Shown here: piece after piece, positions 22,124 to 31,202 of the stretch
Layout of the letters: the number at the start of each line of letters is the position of its first letter
How positions within the stretch are numbered: the stretch's first letter is position 1
Source of the DNA: Methylococcales bacterium
GTDB taxonomy: Bacteria > Pseudomonadota > Gammaproteobacteria > Methylococcales > Methylomonadaceae
Length of the DNA: 64,000 nucleotides
Direction of reading: 5' to 3'
NCBI GenBank assembly: GCA_028715725.1
Contig: JAQURG010000006.1
Location: 62,001 to 126,000, forward strand
Program-made: the position numbers and the translations under genes
The notes under the pieces: model-generated
The model's database searches: none
What the model was told of the DNA's origin: nothing
What the model saw: only the letters and a program-made list of their open reading frames with translations

Positions 22124-22870
22124 ATGCGTCAGTCACTGGTTGTAGGGAATTGGAAAATGAATGGAACTCGTGCCAGCGCTGAGTTACTTGTAAAGGACAT
22201 CATTGCGGGTTTAGAATCAAACAATTCTGGAATCGCAGTCTGCGCGCCTTATGTTTATTTGCCCGGTATTGGTGAGTTGGTAAAAAACACCCGCTTGGCA
22301 TTAGGCGCGCAAAATGTTGCTGATAAGCCGTCGGGTGCTTTTACCGGAGAAATTTCAGCCGCCATGCTTAGCGAATTTGATTGTAAATATGCAATCGTAG
22401 GACACTCAGAAAGACGGACTTATTATGGCGATACTAATGAATCCGTCGCAGCACGTTTTTGTCAGGCGCAAGAAAAAGGCATCATTCCAATACTTTGCGT
22501 AGGCGAAACCCTGGAACAGCGTGAAGAGGATCAAACTTTTTCCATGATTAATGAACAGCTTGACGCGGTCATTAATTTAACAGGCATAGCGTCTTTCGAT
22601 AACGCTGTGATTGCCTATGAACCTGTTTGGGCCATAGGTACAGGAAAAACTGCAACTGACGAACAGGCACAAGAAGTTCATCAGTATATCCGTAAGTATA
22701 TTGCTGCCCAGGATCAAGCTATAGCTGATAAGATACAGATCATTTATGGCGGCAGCGCCAAGCCGGAAAATGCAAAAGGGTTATTTGCCATGCTGGATAT
22801 TGATGGCGGTTTAATAGGTGGGGCTTCCCTGGATGCGGAATCCTTTTTAAAGATTTATCATTCGATTTAA
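22124..22870 (+). CDS. tpiA: Triosephosphate isomerase
   Basis: Interconverts dihydroxyacetone phosphate and glyceraldehyde-3-phosphate. About 248 residues. Motifs: GNWKMNG (substrate-binding Asn/Lys), YAIVGHSERR (catalytic His), AYEPVWAIGTG (catalytic Glu) and YGGSAKPEN (phosphate binding). Two ATGs stand side by side (22121, 22124); GAGGAGG ends at 22118, so the second has the better spacing. Read in the order glmM-tpiA-secG. Confidence 0.97.
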   Translation: MRQSLVVGNWKMNGTRASAELLVKDIIAGLESNNSGIAVCAPYVYLPGIGELVKNTRLALGAQNVADKPSGAFTGEISAAMLSEFDCKYAIVGHSERRTYYGDTNESVAARFCQAQEKGIIPILCVGETLEQREEDQTFSMINEQLDAVINLTGIASFDNAVIAYEPVWAIGTGKTATDEQAQEVHQYIRKYIAAQDQAIADKIQIIYGGSAKPENAKGLFAMLDIDGGLIGGASLDAESFLKIYHSI

Positions 22871-22886
22871 AGTAGTTTAGGATTCC

Positions 22887-23360
22887 ATGTATCAGGTAAT
22901 CATTGTAATTCACGTCTTGTTGGGCATAGGCATTATTGGTTTAATATTAATGCAGCAAGGCAAAGGAGCTGATGCAGGCGCAGCATTTGGCTCCGGCGCC
23001 TCAGGTTCCGTCTTTGGCGCTCAAGGTGCGGCATCATTTTTGTCACGGACTACAGCTATTCTGGCCACTTTATTTTTTATAACCAGCTTGGGACTTGCTA
23101 CGTTGAATAGTCAGAAAAGGGTACCTGATGACTTAATGAGTGCGCCTGCTGTAGAGCAAGACAGCTTGGGCCTACCCGAAGTAGGTGGAGTAAATGGAAC
23201 AGACAGTGTTCCTTTAACAACTCAGCCTAATTCTGAAGAAGTACCTAAAGCCGTGACTGGTGTTAATACGCCAGAGAAACCAGTTGAGCCTGCCAGCGGC
23301 GCCAAAATAGAAGAGACTGTAGTGCCGGAAGCTGAGAAGATTAAGTCTGTTAAAGAGTAA
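22887..23360 (+). CDS. secG: Protein-export membrane protein SecG
   Basis: Small subunit of the SecYEG translocon. 157 residues with two transmembrane helices (about 2-22 and 52-72) joined by the conserved Gly-rich QQGKGADAGAAFGSGASGS loop. The C-terminal tail (about 75-157), acidic and Pro/Val-rich, is longer than in E. coli SecG (110 residues). It begins 16 bases after tpiA and precedes tRNA-Leu, an order shared with E. coli (secG-leuU). Confidence 0.96.
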   Translation: MYQVIIVIHVLLGIGIIGLILMQQGKGADAGAAFGSGASGSVFGAQGAASFLSRTTAILATLFFITSLGLATLNSQKRVPDDLMSAPAVEQDSLGLPEVGGVNGTDSVPLTTQPNSEEVPKAVTGVNTPEKPVEPASGAKIEETVVPEAEKIKSVKE

Positions 23361-23457
23361 AATAGCAGTTCCAAAGAGCAGAAAAAGGTAGTTAAGGCTC
23401 TAACGGCAAATCTGCAAGTATAATGAGCTTCGCCGAAATAAAACTATTCATGATTAT

Positions 23458-23542
23458 GCCGATGTGGTGAAATTGGTAGACACGCCATCTTGAGGGGGTG
23501 GTGACGCAAGTCGTGCCGGTTCAAATCCGGCCATCGGTACCA
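23458..23542 (+). tRNA. tRNA-Leu (anticodon GAG)
   Basis: 85 bases including an encoded CCA. The acceptor stem GCCGATG pairs with CATCGGT (one G-U). The anticodon stem CCATC/GGTGG holds the loop TTGAGGG, giving anticodon GAG. A type II variable arm and the T arm CCGGTTCAAATCCGG are present. It lies after secG, the usual place for this tRNA. An integrase pseudogene follows 160 bases downstream, so its 3' end may have served as an attachment site. Confidence 0.97.
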
Positions 23543-23574
23543 ATTAAAGGTTTTATGAGAACCAAAGAAATACA

Positions 23575-23610
23575 AAACCCGCAAGCTACAAGGCTTCGCG
23601 GGTTTTTTAT
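23575..23610 (+). terminator. Intrinsic terminator after tRNA-Leu
   Basis: ACCCGC-AAGC pairs with GCTT(C)GCGGGT (one bulged C) around a short loop and runs into six T. It probably ends the secG/tRNA transcript. Confidence 0.8.
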
Positions 23611-23704
23611 TGCCCGTAGTCATCCAACGAAATCTTGCTAAGTACACAATAAATCGTGTACTTTTGGAAGTCCAACAAAAAACGTACACACTGGAGTACA
23701 CAAA

Positions 23705-24058
23705 ATGGCTGAGAAACTTAATAAATACGCGGTTTACAGAGCGGCTAAGGCTAAAGAATATGAACTATTTTCTAAATGATGGCGGCGGGTTGTATCTGTG
23801 GGTGAAATCTCGCGGTTCTACACTCTGGCAGTTTGTTTAACAGTTGAAGATACGCGCAAGCGGCTTGCACTTGGTGCTTATCCTGGTAAGACATTGGAAT
23901 CCGCACGGCGCAAGACCGAGGAGACCCGCGCACAAATCGCCAATTGACCCTAGCGTAACCAAAAAGCAAAGTAAGCAATCCGTAGAGGCTGACGCTGAGG
24001 ACGCAAAACGGAAAGCGGCTGGCCTACATTACATTGGAAGATTTTTATGGGATTTTTA
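23705..24058 (+). pseudogene. Tyrosine-type phage/island integrase, decayed N-terminal part
   Basis: Reading across frames gives the Arm DNA-binding domain (DUF4102) of tyrosine integrases in correct order: MAEKLNKYAVYRAAKAKEYE (23705 frame), FLNDGGGLYLWVKSRGSTLWQF (next frame), EDTRKRLALGAYPGKTLESA (from 23846) and DPSVTKKQSKQS (23944 on). At least three frameshifts or stops break it, and the core-binding and catalytic domains are missing. It lies 160 bases past tRNA-Leu in the position and direction typical of a tRNA-integrating island. Dead remnant. Confidence 0.85.
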
Positions 24059-24178
24059 GAGCATATTCATGCGATAGGTAACGATATACCTGATGCTTAT
24101 CATGCAGCTCTGGCTATAGAATGGTGTCGTGAATGGGTGACAGATAATATAATACTACATCGTGCTTTACAAGGCTGA
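24047..24178 (+). CDS. Small ORF, function unknown
   Basis: 43 residues (MGFLEHIHAIGNDI... ending HRALQG), overlapping the end of the integrase remnant. The composition is protein-like (helical, Trp and His present), but no family is recognised and no good ribosome binding site is seen. It may be another gene fragment in this decayed stretch. Confidence 0.25.
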   Translation: MGFLEHIHAIGNDIPDAYHAALAIEWCREWVTDNIILHRALQG

Positions 24179-24240
24179 CGACTTAATTATCCCTTTGATA
24201 TCAAGCGATAAAACGACCTAATTCAACTGAATCATTCATT

Positions 24241-24582
24241 ATGAGAAACTGTTTCCTGTCCGTTCTATTTCTTTTTGTATTGCTTTCTTGTCAGAATGCT
24301 GATGAGAAAATGAAAGCAGAATTGTCTCATAAATTGATAGAAAATAAATCTATTGCCTACAAAAAAGAAAAGGCTATCGAAATCATTAAAACAGGTTTCA
24401 ATGCCGGCGATAGCTACCAAGAAGTTTGAATTCGGGATTTTAACACGTTTATTGAACTGGCGACTAAAGTGTATTCAAGTGAGTTGAAAGAAACTCTGCT
24501 GATCTTTTTTCGTTTGCAGGGGGAAGACGGAAATATAGTTGATGGGTTTATGCCGCGGGGAGATAACATTATATTGGCGTAG
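24241..24582 (+). pseudogene. Lipoprotein gene fragment with in-frame UGA, 3'-truncated
   Basis: The first 62 codons encode a lipoprotein-like N-terminus (lipobox LLSC, Cys about 17). TGA at 24427-24429 stops the ORF, but the same frame continues with IRDFNTFIELATKV and GNIVDGFMPRGDN to TAG at 24580. TGA sits where TGG would give YQEVWIRDFNTFIEL, so a Trp-to-stop mutation is likely. The fragment vaguely resembles the N-terminus of six-hairpin-glycosidase-like lipoproteins (from memory, unchecked). The expected large C-terminal part is gone. Confidence 0.55.
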
Positions 24583-24688
24583 CCCATTCGCGTCGTTTTT
24601 TTGATGTGTCATAACTTTTGAGACTGTGAAAGTATTCAGTCTTCAGCTGTTTATAAACTGATTAAGAAGCATCTTAAAAGAAGACTAA

Positions 24689-24792
24689 TTGTATTTTTGT
24701 TGCAAAGCGCCTAGATACCTGGGCAACCGTTTGTCCTTTGTCGCAGGCCTCGATCACCCCTTCCGCAAATCCATCGAGCAGGCTTTAGGCAT
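24689..24792 (-). pseudogene. IS630-family transposase N-terminal fragment
   Basis: On the minus strand ATG at 24792 reads MPKACSMDLRKG and, after a one-base shift, VIEACDKGQTVAQVSRRFATK. Together these match the N-terminal helix-turn-helix of IS630-type transposases (pattern YSxDLRxRVVxAxxxGxSxxxVAxRF). Frameshifted and cut off after about 35 codons; no catalytic DDE part is present. Confidence 0.65.
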
Positions 24793-25175
24793 GAGAATAT
24801 CTCTTTCAGCAAGAAACTTTTTGGCGAGTTCAGGTACCACAAGTTTCCATTCACTCAATCTGAAAATGCTCTAACATCATACAGAGACAACCAGGTGGAA
24901 AATGCACCCACATCATTCATATTACCGTTCGGGTCGCAGGTAATACACATGGTTATCGATCGAAGAAATGCCGACATACGCATTAGTATTTGAGTAAATA
25001 AGTTTTTAAAATACTATTGCCAGTCATTTTTGCAATCCCAGCTACGATATCCGCACAATCTAGGAACTTCTGGGCCACAGTAATTGGATGAATATGATTT
25101 ACACTTATACTTTAGGGCAGAACGATCAGGCAAATCTAGATCCCGTTAAATTTTTAACAGATAGCAATTTTTTGG
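24793..25175. other. Gene-free decayed stretch
   Basis: About 380 bases with stops in all frames and no recognisable product. Together with the flanking remnants it looks like eroded island DNA. The final part (25080-25175) probably holds the promoter and leader of the gene at 25176. Confidence 0.5.
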
Positions 25176-25649
25176 ATGACTGCAACAAAAATGAATAAGA
25201 AAATCCGCATGATTATAAAAAAATTATCAAACCCACGCGTTAGAAGACGATTAAAAATTGCTCTCTCTGTTTGGTTGGGCATGATTATAGTGGGCCTGAT
25301 GTTGAAGGTTGTCTATGATATTGGTTATTTTAACGCGCAGTCGCTTAAAGATGATAAAGATGCTGAGCTACCTACTGCGTATCCGGTGCTGACGATGGAA
25401 TCTGCTCAGCGTATTGTGACTGGTGCGCTAAAAGAAGACCCTACTAACCCAAAAACAATCGTAAGTCAGATAATTAATGGCAATCATACGCTTTCAACCA
25501 TTATTATTGAAAACGACAAGATAAAAAAAGTTGCCTGGATTATAGATATGCATCTGTTTTTTACCGGCGAATTATTCAATGACGCAGGTTATAGTTTAAA
25601 AGAAGGTATTGAGCATCAATATGATATCAAACGCTCGCAACAGGACTAG
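25176..25649 (+). CDS. Hypothetical single-pass membrane protein
   Basis: 157 residues, family not recognised. A very basic N-terminus (about 1-28, many Lys/Arg) precedes one transmembrane helix (about 29-49, LSVWLGMIIVGLMLKVVY), giving an N-in topology with a soluble domain of about 105 residues outside. The start could instead be the internal Met at residue 6 (MNKKIRMIIKK). It stands alone between decayed DNA and the truncated cobB; no partner is suggested. Confidence 0.55.
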   Translation: MTATKMNKKIRMIIKKLSNPRVRRRLKIALSVWLGMIIVGLMLKVVYDIGYFNAQSLKDDKDAELPTAYPVLTMESAQRIVTGALKEDPTNPKTIVSQIINGNHTLSTIIIENDKIKKVAWIIDMHLFFTGELFNDAGYSLKEGIEHQYDIKRSQQD

Positions 25650-25874
25650 CCAGGGCATCTAAACACTCGACACCAGTCGAAGCAGGCGAATTGGTGGTTG
25701 GAATATCAAATTAATGACCACTTTAAGAGGGAGCATGAAGACTGGCTAACCCAATTATCTGTCGAATATTATGTCAGGTTTGGCGGCTTACTCTTATCAA
25801 GAGAAAAAGCCCGCTCTCAATCTGCACGAGGCTGATTTATTACCTTCAATCAAGTCCATAAAAACTGAGGTTAA

Positions 25875-26984
25875 TTATGCCGCCGGAGGCGTCTGAACTT
25901 GCCGATTTGCAGAAAGTAAAAGCTTAACAATGGCTTCCGGATTGGAGGGAAAGTAAAAGTGCAGATAAGAGGCTGTCACTGAGCCCGATTGATAAACTGC
26001 TTCGCCGCTGCGCCCATCAGCAGCTTGCGCTTGCGCCAAGACAGGTTGCGCGGTTTGCAAGGTTGAGTAATGGAAAGTATGGCCGCGAATAATTTGACCA
26101 TTAAGCTCAGCTTGCTGCGAGCCGATAGCGGAGAGCTTGGGCTGCATGGATGCCATTCCCGGCATCACTCCCAGCATCTCGTGACGGTCCCCCTCAATGT
26201 CCAGCAGGGCTTCCGTCAGATACATCATGCCGCCGCATTCGGCCAACAGCGGTTTAACATGAGCCTGTATGTCGATTCGTAAAGCACTGTTGGCAGACAA
26301 GATATCGGCATAAAGTTCCGGATAGCCGCCGGGCAGATAAACCCCATCAGCGGCAGGTAATAGGGTATCGGATAGAGGTGAAAAGAAAATCAGCTGAGCG
26401 CCCATCTCGCGTAAGCAATCGAGATTTTGCTGATACAGAAAGCAAAATGCCTGATCCCGAGCTACGGCGATGGTTTTGCCTTGCAGTAAAAGCTCAGGCT
26501 TCGGCGAACATTCCGGCTTGGCAAACGCAATGACAGGCGGCAAATTGGCTAACCAGGTTTCGCCGATCGCATCGGCCAGATAATCAAGGCGCTGGATGAT
26601 ATCGGCAATTTCACTCGCCAATTGCAATCCCAGATGGCGCCCCGGCAAGTTGGCTTGCGAATTGTGCAGCAAGCTGGCTAGCTGCAAACCAGCGGGTAAA
26701 CCAGTCTGCAGCAATTCGGCATGCCATGTCGAGGCGACGCGATTGGCGACAGCTCCGGCAAACTTTAACGAACTGCGAAAAGTCGCCAGCCCATGCAGCA
26801 CCGCTGCAAACGTTTGGGCCATGGCTGAAGCATAGATTACCGGCAAAATCGGCAAGCCAAATTGTTCGGCCAGATCGGCGCTGCTGGGCTCGCCATCAAA
26901 CAATCCCATTACGCCTTCCACCAGGATCAAATCGGATTCGGCCGCCGCGTCATAAAGTAATTGCCGGCAATGCTCGCTGCCCAT
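25875..26984 (-). pseudogene. cobB: Cobyrinic acid a,c-diamide synthase, missing its N-terminal P-loop
   Basis: The intact enzyme amidates cobyrinic acid in cobalamin synthesis using ATP and glutamine. Here 369 residues match the family from LILVEGVMGLFDG onward, through the amidotransferase domain with YLPGGYPELYAD, catalytic Cys in AECGGMMYL and GHTFHYS. The first 85 or so residues, including the Walker A loop, are absent. The frame is open upstream only to TAG at 27003-27005, which is the stop of sbcB. No missing piece is visible nearby, because sbcB occupies that space. Probably a nonfunctional 5' deletion. Confidence 0.8.
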
Positions 26985-27002
26985 GATCCGCCTGCTTGAA
27001 AT

Positions 27003-28433
27003 CTAGCCGTTGTTCAACCTTGCTGCATAAGCATCAAGTGCATTGATAATATCCATATTAATGCTTTCATTATTGCGCAACTCCAGCAAACGGGCAAAAT
27101 AGGCATTCAGTGTAATTCCTGCTCCTGCCTGACGGCCCTCCAACCGATTCTTACAAAATTCGCTCCATCTTAATTGCTCATCAGCATTCAATGTTTCCGG
27201 ATAATTACGCGCCCGATATCTGAACAGCATTTCAGGCAGGCGGGGATCGATGAAATTGAACTCGGATTTTACCAGCTGTTCCGGAGTAGCGGCTCTGATC
27301 TTCGCCATTTTCTGCCGGTCCGTTTCGGAAAAAAAACCGCCGCTGTAAATGGCCAGATCCGGGTCAGAGTCCTGTTCGGAATAAGTATGACCGCTAAAGA
27401 CGGCAGCCAGTTTTTTAGCCAGTCCCGCTGCCGCTTTAATCCTGGTTATATTGCTCCAGCACAAAGCCAGATCAATAGACAGTCTTTCTACATCCTCGGG
27501 TCTAATAACAGACATGGGAGCCAAGACAGGACACTTGTTAATATGCACGGTCTTTAACGGTATTCTTTCTATATCTTCGGGCAGGTCATCCGTTGCAGTA
27601 AAAAGTCTTTGCTTAACATCTTCTATCGGCAAGGACAGCATGGGCCCAGGATCAACACCCAGATCATAAACGACAATGCCGTTTGTATTGGTCGGATGTT
27701 TGCAGATGGGTAATACGATGGCCATGCAGTTTTTAGCTGCCGTGTATCTGCCGGAAATATGGACTACCGGTTTAAAACTGCCGAGCTGAAGTAACTCCAG
27801 GGCTTTAGCTTTAACGCGATTTTGCAAAAGAAATTGAAAAAGTTTTGGCTGTGCTTGTTTGATTAACCTGGCGAGGCTTATCGTTGCATAAACATCTGAC
27901 AGCGCGTCGTGCGCCGCCTCATGAGCAATGCCATTGGCGATCGTTAATTGATCCAGCCTTAAACTGGGTCTACCCTCCTCGCTAAGGGGCCAATTTATGC
28001 CTTCAGGCCGAAGAGCTCTTGCCGCCCTGACCATATCAATGATATCCCAGCGGGAATTGCCATTCTGCCATTCGCGTGCGTAAGGATCATAAAAATTACG
28101 GTACAAACAATTGCGGGTGACTTCATCATCAAATCGAAGATTGTTATAACCCAGCGTACAAGTATCGGGTTGAGCGAACTGCTGATGTATCCGGCCGATA
28201 AATTCGGCTTCGCAAATACCTTTTTGTTCGGCTAGTTGCGGAGTAATGCCCGTGATTAAGCAGGAATCAGGGTGAGGAAGACAATCTGCCGCCGGTTTGC
28301 AATAAATAACCAGAGGCTCATCGATGACATTAAAGTCCTCATCAGTGCGAAGCCCGGCAAATTGTACTGGGCGATCTCGCTGAGGATCAATGCCGAAAGT
28401 TTCGTAGTCATGCCAATAAAAGGTTTTTGTCAT
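27003..28433 (-). CDS. sbcB: Exodeoxyribonuclease I
   Basis: Degrades single-stranded DNA 3' to 5' in recombination and mismatch repair. 476 residues, the family length. The DnaQ-like exonuclease domain opens with FYWHDYETFGIDPQRDRPVQFAG (DEDD metal ligands Asp, Glu), then LGYNNLRFDDEVTRN and AHDALSDVYAT (His, Asp). The SH3-like and C-terminal helical extensions follow. The stop is shared in frame with the beginning of the truncated cobB. Confidence 0.95.
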   Translation of the reverse strand: MTKTFYWHDYETFGIDPQRDRPVQFAGLRTDEDFNVIDEPLVIYCKPAADCLPHPDSCLITGITPQLAEQKGICEAEFIGRIHQQFAQPDTCTLGYNNLRFDDEVTRNCLYRNFYDPYAREWQNGNSRWDIIDMVRAARALRPEGINWPLSEEGRPSLRLDQLTIANGIAHEAAHDALSDVYATISLARLIKQAQPKLFQFLLQNRVKAKALELLQLGSFKPVVHISGRYTAAKNCMAIVLPICKHPTNTNGIVVYDLGVDPGPMLSLPIEDVKQRLFTATDDLPEDIERIPLKTVHINKCPVLAPMSVIRPEDVERLSIDLALCWSNITRIKAAAGLAKKLAAVFSGHTYSEQDSDPDLAIYSGGFFSETDRQKMAKIRAATPEQLVKSEFNFIDPRLPEMLFRYRARNYPETLNADEQLRWSEFCKNRLEGRQAGAGITLNAYFARLLELRNNESINMDIINALDAYAARLNNG

Positions 28434-28451
28434 GACGACGGATTTGGCATG

Positions 28452-28844
28452 TTAAATAGCAACTAAAGCTCGTAAAACATCGACTCGACTGATGACGCCA
28501 ACAAATTTACCATCTTCAAAAACCGGAAAACTTCTGACTGGAGACTTTTCAAATTTTTCAGCAAGATCAACAATGCTTGATGCAGCATCTACTTTGATAG
28601 TGTCTGTAGTCATGTATTCGCCTACTTTACCGCTCATGCCTTGATCGTAAACGCTTTCCAGAAAGACCTTCATGCCGTTCATCTCGGAAAACATGCCGAG
28701 TAAATGACCTTTTGAATCAATAACCGGAGCGCTGGTTATTTTATGATCGAGCAATTTCTTGATGGCATCAATCACATCGGTGTCTTTAGTGAATGTGAAT
28801 AATCGGGTAGCCATATAATCTGATACAGTAATTTTTGCCAGCAT
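28452..28844 (-). CDS. CBS-domain-pair protein
   Basis: 130 residues made almost entirely of two CBS domains (about 8-60 and 75-128; VSDYMATRLFTFTKDTDVIDAI and YMTTDTIKVDAASSIVDLA). Such stand-alone pairs usually bind adenine nucleotides and act as sensors; no ligand or partner can be assigned. GAGG lies 9 bases before the ATG. The end lies 18 bases upstream of the sbcB start, so they may be co-transcribed. Confidence 0.85.
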   Translation of the reverse strand: MLAKITVSDYMATRLFTFTKDTDVIDAIKKLLDHKITSAPVIDSKGHLLGMFSEMNGMKVFLESVYDQGMSGKVGEYMTTDTIKVDAASSIVDLAEKFEKSPVRSFPVFEDGKFVGVISRVDVLRALVAI

Positions 28845-28908
28845 AATGAAGTCCTCTTATTGTTTTATTATTATAATCTGCCTGCTGTATGATCCATCAT
28901 CCCTGACT

Positions 28909-29088
28909 TCAATGAGATTCTGCTTCCATTTTCTTTCTTTTATCACATTTTTCTACACAAACACACTCGGCTTTGCTCATTCCTCCGCCACATGAGCCTT
29001 TAATCGCGCGTCTGCCAAAAATAACACCTATTGCCATAATTGCAATAACGATCAGCATAACTACAAAAGTTACTAAAAAATAAGTCAT
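28909..29088 (-). CDS. nqrM: Na+-NQR maturation factor NqrM
   Basis: Formerly DUF539. Needed to deliver or assemble the membrane iron site between NqrD and NqrE in known systems. I chose ATG 29088 (MTYFLVTFVVML), preceded by GAGGTAA; a longer frame to 29133 lacks such a site. 59 residues: one transmembrane helix (about 2-24) followed by the family Cys cluster GSCGGG...CVCVEKC. It lies in the same direction as nqrABCDEF but is separated from nqrF by the DUF2845 gene. Confidence 0.88.
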   Translation of the reverse strand: MTYFLVTFVVMLIVIAIMAIGVIFGRRAIKGSCGGGMSKAECVCVEKCDKRKKMEAESH

Positions 29089-29428
29089 GATATTACCTCG
29101 AATAGTCGATAAAGGCTGACGGACTTTCGTCAAAACCTTTTTTAATTTTAATAATTACTCAATGCGTATGAGTTGCAATGGAGCAACTTTTAAACTTATT
29201 TGGGCAAGCATGAATAAAAATCAAAAGTTGATGCGCTATTATAAAGCGTTTTTGAACAGGTAAGGATATTTCTAAATTTTTCTAACAGGTAGAGGTTTGT
29301 CAATTCTATTTTATAAACCTTGCCTTTTAAGTGGTTAATTCTTTAATTGAGGAATTGCCAATTTGACAAGTAATTTGTTAAGCCGCACACCTCGTTTAAT
29401 TTGAGGTAATGCATATAATTTCGACCTT
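29089..29428. other. Intergenic region between the DUF2845 gene and nqrM
   Basis: About 340 AT-rich bases without a credible ORF. It probably contains the nqrM promoter. No structured element stands out. Confidence 0.45.
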
Positions 29429-29797
29429 TTAATGATAATGACCCTTTCCTAAATCTTTAATTTCTGTCAGCCTGCCATTTTCAAAGCGCAATAACTTCTG
29501 AAACTTTCTAGGACCAAAATTATAAATCCATTCATCAACAACCACTTCTATTTCCGAATAATATTGCTGTCCAAAATTAATTGAAGTACCGGGATCCGCT
29601 CGCGTTCGGCCGCCAAGACGATTAGTCACCCCTCTTATTTCGATATGAGTATCTATGGAGTCGGGTTCGCCGCACTTTTCAACTACATCTTCCCTGTAGC
29701 TGCCTATATCTACTAGGGATTGTCCACAGCGCAAAGCAAAAACAGAACCTGAAAAAAGAATGCACAAAGACATAACTATTAATTTTGACTGTTTCAT
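29429..29797 (-). CDS. DUF2845 family secreted protein
   Basis: The start at 29797 (MKQSKLIVMSLCILF) has AAGGA 7 bases upstream; an ORF extension to 29848 does not. 122 residues with a signal peptide cleaved near VFALRCG. The mature sequence has the DUF2845 pattern: LRCGQSLVDIGSYREDVVEKCGEP, then a VVVDEWIYNFGPRKFQKLLRFENGRL beta segment. The two cysteines could form a disulfide. Function unknown. It sits between nqrF and nqrM without obvious connection. Confidence 0.8.
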   Translation of the reverse strand: MKQSKLIVMSLCILFSGSVFALRCGQSLVDIGSYREDVVEKCGEPDSIDTHIEIRGVTNRLGGRTRADPGTSINFGQQYYSEIEVVVDEWIYNFGPRKFQKLLRFENGRLTEIKDLGKGHYH

Positions 29798-29969
29798 CAA
29801 CATTCCTTTTAGGCCAAAAAATTGCGCTGTTAATCCATCAAACAACATACCGCGGGTAGCTTTAACTCATCGTAGCCTATCAACATGAATAAATTCTGAA
29901 TTTCCGTTCTTAACGGCAAAATCCCCTTCAGGAGTAATACGTTTATTCCAGAAGAGGAAGCCTGTTTCA

Positions 29970-31190
29970 TTAACCGCCAAAGTCATCCAACATGATGTTT
30001 TCCGGCTCTACGCCATTTTCCAGCAACATGTTGATGACTGAAGTATTCATGATTGGAGGCCCACACATATAGAACTCACAATCTTCCGGTGCAGGATGTT
30101 TTTTAATGAATTCTTCAAAAAGTACATTATGAATAAATCCGGTATAGCCATCCCAGTTATCATCCGGCAGTGGATCAGATAACGCAACATGCCATTCAAA
30201 ATTATCATTTTCTCTGGCCAGCATATCAAAATCTTCTACATAGAACATTTCGCGTTTGCTGCGCGCGCCATACCAGAAAGTCATCTTACGCTTGGACTTC
30301 AGTCTGCGTAACTGGTCAAAGATATGTGAACGCATGGGTGCCATACCTGCACCACCACCCACAAAGACCATCTCCGCATTGGTTTCTTTGGCGAAAAACT
30401 CGCCATAAGGTCCGGAAATAATGCATTTATCGCCTGGTTTCAAGTTAAAGATATATGAAGACATGATACCTGGCGGTACGGTATCGGGAGCACCGGGAGG
30501 CGGAGTCGCAATACGCACGTTCAGCATGATTTCTCTTTCTTCCGGATAACTTGCCATTGAATAGGCACGTAATGCCGGCTCTCTTACATCCGAAACATAA
30601 CGCCATAAATTGAATTTATCCCAATCACCGCGAAATCTTTCTTCAACATTGAAATCGCTATATTTGGCAACATGTGGGGGACATTCAATTTGAACGTAAC
30701 CGCCGGCCCTATAATTTATTTCTTCGCCCGCCGGTAATTCCAATACCAGTTCCTTAATAAAGGTGGCGACATTATGGTTTGATTTAACAGCACATTCCCA
30801 TTTTTTTATGCCAAAGACATCATCTTCGACCTCAATGCTCATGTCATGTTTTACCGTAACCTGGCACGAAAGGCGTTCTCCATGAGCGGCTTCACGTTTG
30901 GTGATGTGCGTCAGTTCAGTAGGTAAGATTTCACCGCCGCCTGAATGCACCACGACTTTGCACTGGGCGCAGGTACCGCCGCCGCCACAGGCTGATGATA
31001 CAAACAGGCCGTTATTGGCCAACGCAGCCAATAATTTTGACCCCACGGGCACATGAATTTTCTTTTCATCATTGATCAGTATCTCAACATCTCCCTCAGC
31101 GACTAATTTGCTTTTAGCACCGATGATAACGAATACCAGCGCTATAACAAAAGCCGTAAAAATAATAATCCCTAATAGAATTTCCAGCAT
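29970..31190 (-). CDS. nqrF: Na+-translocating NADH:quinone reductase subunit F
   Basis: Entry point for electrons from NADH. 406 residues: an N-terminal transmembrane helix (about 2-24), a 2Fe-2S ferredoxin domain with [12 protein letters not shown] (about 69-80) plus a distal Cys in RLSCQVT, an FAD domain with [11 protein letters not shown], and an NADH domain with [15 protein letters not shown] and [12 protein letters not shown]. Last gene of nqrABCDEF, 12 bases after nqrE. Confidence 0.98.
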   Translation of the reverse strand: MLEILLGIIIFTAFVIALVFVIIGAKSKLVAEGDVEILINDEKKIHVPVGSKLLAALANNGLFVSSACGGGGTCAQCKVVVHSGGGEILPTELTHITKREAAHGERLSCQVTVKHDMSIEVEDDVFGIKKWECAVKSNHNVATFIKELVLELPAGEEINYRAGGYVQIECPPHVAKYSDFNVEERFRGDWDKFNLWRYVSDVREPALRAYSMASYPEEREIMLNVRIATPPPGAPDTVPPGIMSSYIFNLKPGDKCIISGPYGEFFAKETNAEMVFVGGGAGMAPMRSHIFDQLRRLKSKRKMTFWYGARSKREMFYVEDFDMLARENDNFEWHVALSDPLPDDNWDGYTGFIHNVLFEEFIKKHPAPEDCEFYMCGPPIMNTSVINMLLENGVEPENIMLDDFGG

Positions 31191-31202
31191 TCCGCTACCT
31201 TC

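Noticed and set aside
24427..24429. UGA as selenocysteine or a recoded codon
   Set aside because: No selenocysteine-type context or downstream stem-loop is evident, the position calls for Trp, and the gene is truncated anyway.
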